NCBI RefSeq assembly: GCF_002891435.1
Contig: NZ_POUC01000021.1
Coordinates: 1-40,946, forward strand
Direction: 5' to 3'
Source: Streptomyces cahuitamycinicus
GTDB taxonomy: Bacteria; Actinomycetota; Actinomycetes; Streptomycetales; Streptomycetaceae
Length of the DNA stretch: 40,946 bases
In this document: one piece after another, positions 35,295 to 40,946 of the stretch
Numbering within the stretch: the stretch's first letter is position 1
Layout of the letters: every line of letters begins with the position of its first letter
Notes under the pieces: generated by a model
What the model was told of the DNA's origin: nothing
The model's input: the letters and a program-made list of their open reading frames with translations, nothing else
The model's database searches: none
Made by a program: the position numbers and the translations under genes

Positions 35295-35397
35295 TTGCGC
35301 GCGCGTGGGCCCGGGCGGCGGCGGGCGCTTCGCGCGATGCGCGTGCTCCGCGTGTCGGGCGCTGGGCACATGGAGCTCCATACGCCCAGCAGGCCGA

Positions 35398-37599
35398 TCA
35401 GTCGGCGCCCGGTCTCCAGCTCCTGGCCCGGGCGACCACTCCCTGGCCTCCCGCGAGGCCGACGCAGACCGCCAGCAGCGTGCTCCCCACCACCGTCACC
35501 GCGGTGAGCTCGGGAGCCCAGCGGGCCCCGCCCGTGGTCACCATCGGATATCCGAGGACGGCGGACACGACGGCGCCCGCGACACCGGCCACGCCGATCG
35601 GGACGGACAGGTACCACAGTGCGGTGGACCGGAACACGCGGGTGTCTCCCGCCAGGACGCCGACGGGAGCGAGCCGGCTTCCGAAGACCTGGAACTCCGC
35701 CAAGGCGCTGAAGGCGGCGGCGAGTACGGCCATGAGCATGCCCCCCAGCCCGAGCAGGGTCACCCAGTCCGCGATGGTCTCGTCCAGCAGTGCGCCGCCC
35801 AGCTGCGCGCCGGCAAGGACGTTGACCAGGGGCGCCGTACCCAGATGGCGGTAGGCCGCTTCCCGGACCGTGCCGGCGGCCGATGCGTCACCCGGGTCGG
35901 AGATCACGACGAGTCTGACCTCTGCGACACCCCCGCGTTTCCCCGCTGTGGGTATGTCGCCCGTGGCGACGCGCAGTTCCGGTGTCCCGGTCTCCCAGAG
36001 TCCCAGCTCGCTCAGCCGACGATCGCCGGCGCGGAGGACGGTGGACCGAGCGGGCGGACAGGGCCTTTGAACGGCCTTCCAGCTCGCGCAGGGACCCGTG
36101 AGTACGGCCGGCTCCTGCCGGTCCTGGAGCAGAGCGAACACGGCGCGTTCCGGTCCCATGTCCTCTTGGAACGCCTTGATGTGCGAGGTCGGCTGGACAC
36201 GGCTTCTGACGACCAGGACGCTGTTCCCCAGCGCATCGAACGTCTGCCTGGCCTCCGTGGCCGCCACCGTCGTCCGGCTCACCCACAGCTGCACCTGACT
36301 GACCAACCCCAGGCCCACCACGACCGCCACGACCAGACGCGCGACGACTCCCGGATGCGCGTGCAGCCAACGGCCGGCGATGAGCCCGCCCGGATACCGC
36401 TTCGTCAGGGAACGGTCGGCCAGCCGTCGCCCGAGGGCCGTCATCGCCCAGGCGATCAGCGCAGGCAGGGTCGCCAGTGTCAGAGCGATGCCGATCGCGT
36501 ACTGCACGATGCTGACGCGGTAGTCCGGAGCGAGCGGCCCGAGATCGACCGGCATGGCCATCACGAGGCCGAGCGCGCACAGCAGCGCGTAACGCCGCTT
36601 CACCCGGCCCTCGGTCAGCGTGCGTGGGGATCGGCCGTCTCCCCTCCTCCGGTGCAGCAGCACCGAGGCGAGCAGCACTGCGGCAGCCGCACCGCCCGCG
36701 CCGAGGAGGACGGCCGGCAGCCAGTCACGAACGGCCGCCGCCGAGAGCGTGTAGTCGGTGAGCGGGATGGCGACGTCGGTGTACGCCGCCACCAGCAGCG
36801 GCACCGTGCCGATCGAGGCGCCTGCCACCACCGGCCCCAGTGCTTCGCCCACGCAGACGAGGGCCCGGTGCCGCCACGTCCCGCCCAGCGCGTCGAGCAA
36901 TGCCGTACGACGGTCACGTGCGGCCGAACCGCAGCGCAGGGCCACCACGGTCAGGACCGCGGCCGGAAGGCCCAGAAAGCCGAGCACAGCCGCCATGAAC
37001 GCATCGGCGTCGACCACGCTGATCGAGTCGCCGAACGGCGTGGGATCGGGGTCGCCGAAGCCGGAGATCTCCATCGTCTCGTCCCACTCGGGGGACTTGC
37101 CGGCCATCGGTCTGACGTAGGCCAACCGCTCCGAGGGGGACGTGAGACCTTCGGCGGAGATCCTCCCCGCGTCCCGTCCGTAGCGCTCGGAAACCCCCTC
37201 TCGCTGCCCTGCCGCCGCAAGCGCCGGAGAGAGAACGGCCTCCCCCGGCCGTGGCCACGCGGACAGGCCGGGGGGCGGCGAGGCGCCGGGAGTCAGCGGC
37301 TCGACGAAGATGACACTGTGCTGGAGTCCGCCGACCGTGTCACCACTCTCCCGCCAGTGGGCGACGGCACGTTCTCCCGGGAACTTGCCGGTGAACCGGG
37401 GCGCTCTCGCCTGGGCGTGGCTCTGCTCGGCACTGTCTGCCGCCATGGTGATGACCACGGTGCCGACGGCACAGCAGAGGAACGCGGTGGCCAGTATGAG
37501 CGCGAGACTCCGCAGCCGGTGTCCCGGACCGCCCTTGGAGGCCCGCAGGCCCATGGTCGTCAGCTGCCGCGTCAGGCCGCGCCCGCTCAGCCGCCCCAC
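35398..37599 (-). CDS. ABC transporter permease, FtsX/MacB type
   Basis: 733-aa membrane protein with the two-FtsX-domain layout of large lipoprotein/peptide exporters. The N-terminal helix is LALILATAFLCCAVGTVVIT, followed by an extracellular domain (about 55-190), a first bundle of helices (LGFLGLPAAVLTVVALRCGS, GEALGPVVAGASIGTVPLLV), a second extracellular domain, and a last bundle (WVTLLGLGGMLMAVLAAAFS, STALWYLSVPIGVAGVAGAV). The start overlaps the end of the ATPase gene by 13 bp, so they are translated together. The cargo may be an antimicrobial peptide or lipid. Confidence 0.88.
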   Translation of the reverse strand: MGRLSGRGLTRQLTTMGLRASKGGPGHRLRSLALILATAFLCCAVGTVVITMAADSAEQSHAQARAPRFTGKFPGERAVAHWRESGDTVGGLQHSVIFVEPLTPGASPPPGLSAWPRPGEAVLSPALAAAGQREGVSERYGRDAGRISAEGLTSPSERLAYVRPMAGKSPEWDETMEISGFGDPDPTPFGDSISVVDADAFMAAVLGFLGLPAAVLTVVALRCGSAARDRRTALLDALGGTWRHRALVCVGEALGPVVAGASIGTVPLLVAAYTDVAIPLTDYTLSAAAVRDWLPAVLLGAGGAAAAVLLASVLLHRRRGDGRSPRTLTEGRVKRRYALLCALGLVMAMPVDLGPLAPDYRVSIVQYAIGIALTLATLPALIAWAMTALGRRLADRSLTKRYPGGLIAGRWLHAHPGVVARLVVAVVVGLGLVSQVQLWVSRTTVAATEARQTFDALGNSVLVVRSRVQPTSHIKAFQEDMGPERAVFALLQDRQEPAVLTGPCASWKAVQRPCPPARSTVLRAGDRRLSELGLWETGTPELRVATGDIPTAGKRGGVAEVRLVVISDPGDASAAGTVREAAYRHLGTAPLVNVLAGAQLGGALLDETIADWVTLLGLGGMLMAVLAAAFSALAEFQVFGSRLAPVGVLAGDTRVFRSTALWYLSVPIGVAGVAGAVVSAVLGYPMVTTGGARWAPELTAVTVVGSTLLAVCVGLAGGQGVVARARSWRPGAD

Positions 37600-38270
37600 G
37601 CCTGAACCCCCATGCTGATCCGGCCGTCCGCGATCCGGGCGACGCGCTCGGCGCCGGCTGCCACGTCCTGATCATGCGTGACGAGCAGAAGCCCGCAGCC
37701 CCAGCGGGAGGGCAGCGCGTACAGCAGCCGGCTGACGCGGTCGCGGTTTTCGTCGTCGAGGGCGCCGGTGGGTTCGTCGGCGAGAATCAAGGACGGCCTG
37801 TTGACCAGTGCCCGGGCGATCGCCACCCGCTGGCGCTCCCCACCGGACAGCGATCCCGTCGTCACCGAGGTGTCCAAGATGCCGAGGTCGTGCAGGAGTT
37901 CTTCGGCAGCGCTCCGTCCGCGGGAGCTTCGGACGCCGCCCAGCATGGCGGCGAGCATCACGTTCTCCAGTGCCGTCAGCTCGGGGAGCAGTTCACCGAA
38001 CTGGAAGACCATGCCGATATGGCGTGACCGGTGTCGTGCCCTCGCGCCGGCCCGCAGGGACATGGCGTTCTCACCCGCCACCTCGATGGTTCCGCTGTCC
38101 GGGCTGATGAGCCCCAGGACGCACGAGAGCAGCGAGCTCTTCCCGCTGCCACTGGGCCCCATCAACGCGACGGACTCGCCCTGCGCGACAGTGAGATCTA
38201 CGCCGCTGAGCAGCACACGGTCGCCCAGTTCGAGCCGGACGTCACGCAGGTGGAGGACGGGATTGCGCAC
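37587..38270 (-). CDS. ABC transporter ATP-binding protein, MacB/LolD type
   Basis: 227-aa ATPase partner of the FtsX-type permease. Walker A is ALMGPSGSGKSS (about 35-46), then MVFQFGELLPELTALENVML (Q-loop), the signature SLSGGERQRVAIARAL, Walker B LILADEPTGALDD and the switch LLLVTHDQD. The frame opens at a GTG at 38306, but the GTG at 38270 (MRNPVLHLRDVRLELG) fits the family and follows AAGGGA. A 12-bp hairpin lies upstream at 38313-38341, between this gene and the secreted-protein gene on the same strand. Confidence 0.9.
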   Translation of the reverse strand: MRNPVLHLRDVRLELGDRVLLSGVDLTVAQGESVALMGPSGSGKSSLLSCVLGLISPDSGTIEVAGENAMSLRAGARARHRSRHIGMVFQFGELLPELTALENVMLAAMLGGVRSSRGRSAAEELLHDLGILDTSVTTGSLSGGERQRVAIARALVNRPSLILADEPTGALDDENRDRVSRLLYALPSRWGCGLLLVTHDQDVAAGAERVARIADGRISMGVQAWGG

Positions 38271-38312
38271 CAGGGGTCCCTTGCGAGGAAGGCAGTGGTT
38301 GAACACGAGAAC

Positions 38313-38341
38313 GCGCCCGTCGCCTCGACGGCGACGGGCGC
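38313..38341 (-). terminator. Strong hairpin between the small secreted-protein gene and the ABC genes
   Basis: A perfect 12-bp stem (GCGCCCGTCGCC / GGCGACGGGCGC) with a TCGAC loop, 13 bp after the stop of the small secreted-protein gene and 43 bp before the ATPase start. It could terminate that gene's transcript while letting some through to the ABC genes, giving unequal expression. Confidence 0.7.
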
Positions 38342-38354
38342 ACAGCAGACGGCC

Positions 38355-38729
38355 TCAGATCCGGTATGCCCAGGAGCCGCAGGCATCCGGCTTGGCGAAC
38401 TGCTGCTCACAGACTCGGACCTTGTTGAGGACCGCACCCGCGCCGCTCTTCACGCAGTTGTCCGGGCCGGCGCCGTTCTTGTCCCAGAGGTGACTCGAAC
38501 TGTTGTCGTAGACGCGGAAGTACTCGCCCTCCACCGCGTTCGTGTCGGCCTCCATGTCACAGGCCTTGAGACGGCGATCACTTTCGAAGCCCTTGGCGTT
38601 GTCGTCGCCCTGCCAGGCTTCGATGTAGGCGAACGCCGGAGCGCTGCCGAAGCTCAGCCCGATGGCGAGAGCGGCGCCGGCCACCGTGGCGGCGAGGCGC
38701 CCAGCTCTGCCTGCTATTCGACTCTTCAT
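38355..38729 (-). CDS. Small secreted four-cysteine protein
   Basis: 124-aa exported protein of unknown function. The signal peptide (VAGAALAIGLSFGSAPAFA) is probably cut after residue 34, leaving about 90 residues with Cys57, Cys92, Cys107 and Cys117, suggesting two disulfides. Visible segments are YIEAWQGDDNAKGFESDRRL and EGEYFRVYDNSSSHLWDK; the end is ACGSWAYRI. Small proteins with a similar ending (WAYxI) in actinomycetes are unnamed. GGAGGGAC lies about 10 bp before the ATG at 38729. Upstream of two ABC transporter genes on the same strand, it may share a stress response with them; no function is claimed. Confidence 0.75.
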   Translation of the reverse strand: MKSRIAGRAGRLAATVAGAALAIGLSFGSAPAFAYIEAWQGDDNAKGFESDRRLKACDMEADTNAVEGEYFRVYDNSSSHLWDKNGAGPDNCVKSGAGAVLNKVRVCEQQFAKPDACGSWAYRI

Positions 38730-38748
38730 TCCGTTCCGTCCCTCCCCC

Positions 38749-38764
38749 GGAGGATCGTTCCTCC
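38749..38764. promoter_or_regulatory. Perfect inverted repeat upstream of the small secreted-protein gene
   Basis: GGAGGA-TCGT-TCCTCC is a perfect 6-bp inverted repeat 20 bp before the ATG at 38729. It could be an operator or a hairpin in the 5' leader that hides or mimics a ribosome binding site (the arm contains GGAGGA on both strands). Confidence 0.35.
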
Positions 38765-38942
38765 AGGACTTCACCTGTACTGCGGCCCCAGACCCCCGGC
38801 CCAGAGCCAAAGGATCATGACAGGCTCTCCACAGGTTGTCCACTTGATACGTTGACAACGTCCCTGCCCCGCCCGCGACTTGGAGCGACCGGCGGCTACT
38901 CGGGGCATTTCGACACACGCTGGGGGCGACTTGCTGAACGAC

Positions 38943-39614
38943 ATGGTGGCCGTCCCGGCGGGGCCCGTGACGCTGTCCGACCGGCGGACCGAGCGCCGTT
39001 GGGCGGTCGAGGTCGAGGCGTTCCGTTTGTCGGCGTTCCCGGTCACCCAGGCCTGGTACGCCGAGGTCACCGGCGAGCGTCCGGGCACGGCCCGCGGTGA
39101 GCTGCTGCCCGTCGAGGGCGTGTCCTGGTGGGACGCGGTCCGGTTTTGCAACGCCCTGTCCCGGCGCGAGGGCCTGACCCCGGCGTACGAGGTGCGGCCC
39201 GGCGGCGGGGCCGCCGACCGGGACACCACCGCCGACGGATACCGGCTGCCGACCGAGGCCGAATGGGAACACGCGTGCCGGGCCGGCAGCACCGGCCCCC
39301 GCTACGGCCCGCTCGACGAGATCGCCTGGTACCGCGGCAACTCCGGCGACCGCATCCACCCCGTGGGCGGCAAGCAGCCCAACGCCTGGGGCCTGTACGA
39401 CATGCTGGGCAACACCTGGGACTGGTGCTGGGACCTCTACGACGCCGAGGTCTACGGCACGTACCGGGTGCTGCGCGGCGGTGGCTGGTCCGACGAGCAC
39501 TGGAGCTGCCGCGCCTCGGTGCGCCGCCGCAGCCATCCGACGTTCCGGATCGACGACGTGGGGTTCCGGGTGGCGCGTTCGACGCCGGCCGCCCGCGGCC
39601 CGGGGCCGGCCTGA
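38943..39614 (+). CDS. Formylglycine-generating-enzyme-like (SUMF1) protein
   Basis: 223-aa protein with the formylglycine-generating-enzyme sulfatase-type fold. Seen in order: VAVPAGPVTLSD, FPVTQAWYAEVTG, PVEGVSWWDAVRFCNALSRR, GYRLPTEAEWEHACRAG, GLYDMLGNTWDWCWDLY, VLRGGGWSDEHWSCRASVRR and DDVGFRVAR. True FGEs use two Cys five residues apart near the C-terminus; here only Cys189 remains and the other position is Asp184, so copper-dependent cysteine oxidation is doubtful. It is shorter than FGE (about 300 aa). The start is ATG 38943 or TTG 38931; there is no clear ribosome binding site. Convergent with serC. Confidence 0.85.
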   Translation: MVAVPAGPVTLSDRRTERRWAVEVEAFRLSAFPVTQAWYAEVTGERPGTARGELLPVEGVSWWDAVRFCNALSRREGLTPAYEVRPGGGAADRDTTADGYRLPTEAEWEHACRAGSTGPRYGPLDEIAWYRGNSGDRIHPVGGKQPNAWGLYDMLGNTWDWCWDLYDAEVYGTYRVLRGGGWSDEHWSCRASVRRRSHPTFRIDDVGFRVARSTPAARGPGPA

Positions 39615-39622
39615 CCACGGGA

Positions 39623-39652
39623 GAGGGCGCCCCGCACGAGCGGGACGCCCTC
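39623..39652. terminator. Bidirectional hairpin terminator between FGE-like and serC genes
   Basis: GAGGGCG-c-CCCGC (39623-39635) pairs with GCGGG-a-CGCCCTC (39640-39652) around ACGA, with one internal mismatch. It lies 9 bp past the plus-strand stop and 22 bp from the serC stop on minus, so it can serve both genes. Confidence 0.75.
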
Positions 39653-39674
39653 GACACTCACCCGCGCGGGAAGG

Positions 39675-40865
<1,191 letters not shown>

Positions 40866-40946
40866 TCAGTGGGTCGGCGGGCCGGGCCAGACGGCCGAGT
40901 CGTCGTCGCGATGCGGGTCCGGCATCCGGAGGGGGCGGGTGGCGAC
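40866..40946 (-). CDS. C-terminal end of an unknown minus-strand gene (partial)
   Basis: From the window edge the minus strand reads 26 codons in frame (RMPDPHRDDDSAVWPGPPTH at the end) to a TGA at 40866-40868. The codon bias fits coding but the piece is too short to name. It sits 72 bp upstream of the serC start and would run in the same direction. Confidence 0.3.
   Translation of the reverse strand, partial: VATRPLRMPDPHRDDDSAVWPGPPTH

Overview
The window looks like chromosomal DNA of a Streptomyces or a close actinomycete relative. It has very high GC with strong third-position GC bias, GTG/TTG starts with GGAGG-type ribosome binding sites, many ATGA start/stop overlaps, a Streptomyces-style intergenic hairpin at the left edge, a sortase LAxTG substrate, a CebR-type operator and an actinobacterial SerC. 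No rRNA, tRNA, CRISPR array, transposase or phage gene was seen. The species cannot be named from this.

Left flank (1-6.5 kb): an aldo/keto reductase, a full-length AadA-like aminoglycoside nucleotidyltransferase, a small SGNH hydrolase, a secreted membrane-anchored protein, and a TetR regulator divergent from a two-gene DrrAB-like ABC exporter. Two GTAC-N3-GTAC repeats lie between regulator and exporter.

Centre (6.75-31.7 kb): a Wzx/Wzy-type exopolysaccharide cluster in several transcription units. On the minus strand, reading from about 12.05 kb leftward: initiating sugar-phosphate transferase, DUF4012 membrane protein, Wzz/BY-kinase fusion, and a glutaminyl-cyclase-like lipoprotein. Divergent from it on plus: UDP-glucuronate decarboxylase, WecG/TagA glycosyltransferase, class I methyltransferase, hexapeptide acyltransferase. 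A compact minus-strand run from 24.46 to 15.72 kb encodes GT2, Wzy-like polymerase, Gmd, FkbM methyltransferase, Wzx flippase, GT4, a second FkbM methyltransferase and a second GT4. Then come a UDP-HexNAc-type dehydrogenase (minus), GT61 and a third FkbM methyltransferase (plus), a decayed methyltransferase pseudogene, GDP-fucose synthase, an LAxTG cell-wall protein and a low-molecular-weight tyrosine phosphatase. Together the genes predict a lipid-linked repeat unit containing fucose, xylose and possibly a HexNAc uronate, heavily O-methylated and acetylated, flipped by Wzx, polymerised by Wzy and controlled by a BY-kinase/LMW-PTP pair at opposite ends of the locus. The sugars and their order are inferred.

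Right flank (31.8-40.9 kb): a secreted GH5-CBM2 cellulase behind a near-perfect CebR box, a secreted tripeptidyl-aminopeptidase-type hydrolase, a MacB/FtsX-type ABC transporter preceded by a small four-cysteine secreted protein and a strong hairpin, a formylglycine-generating-enzyme-like protein lacking one of the two key cysteines, serC, and the 3' end of one more minus-strand frame.

Most noteworthy: the methylation-rich polysaccharide cluster with a DUF4012 protein in a position where an LCP-type ligase might be expected; the pair of duplicated FkbM genes; a frameshifted methyltransferase remnant related to the intact gene about 13 kb away; a 25-nt-arm inverted repeat beside the LAxTG gene; and the secreted-peptide/hairpin/ABC module.
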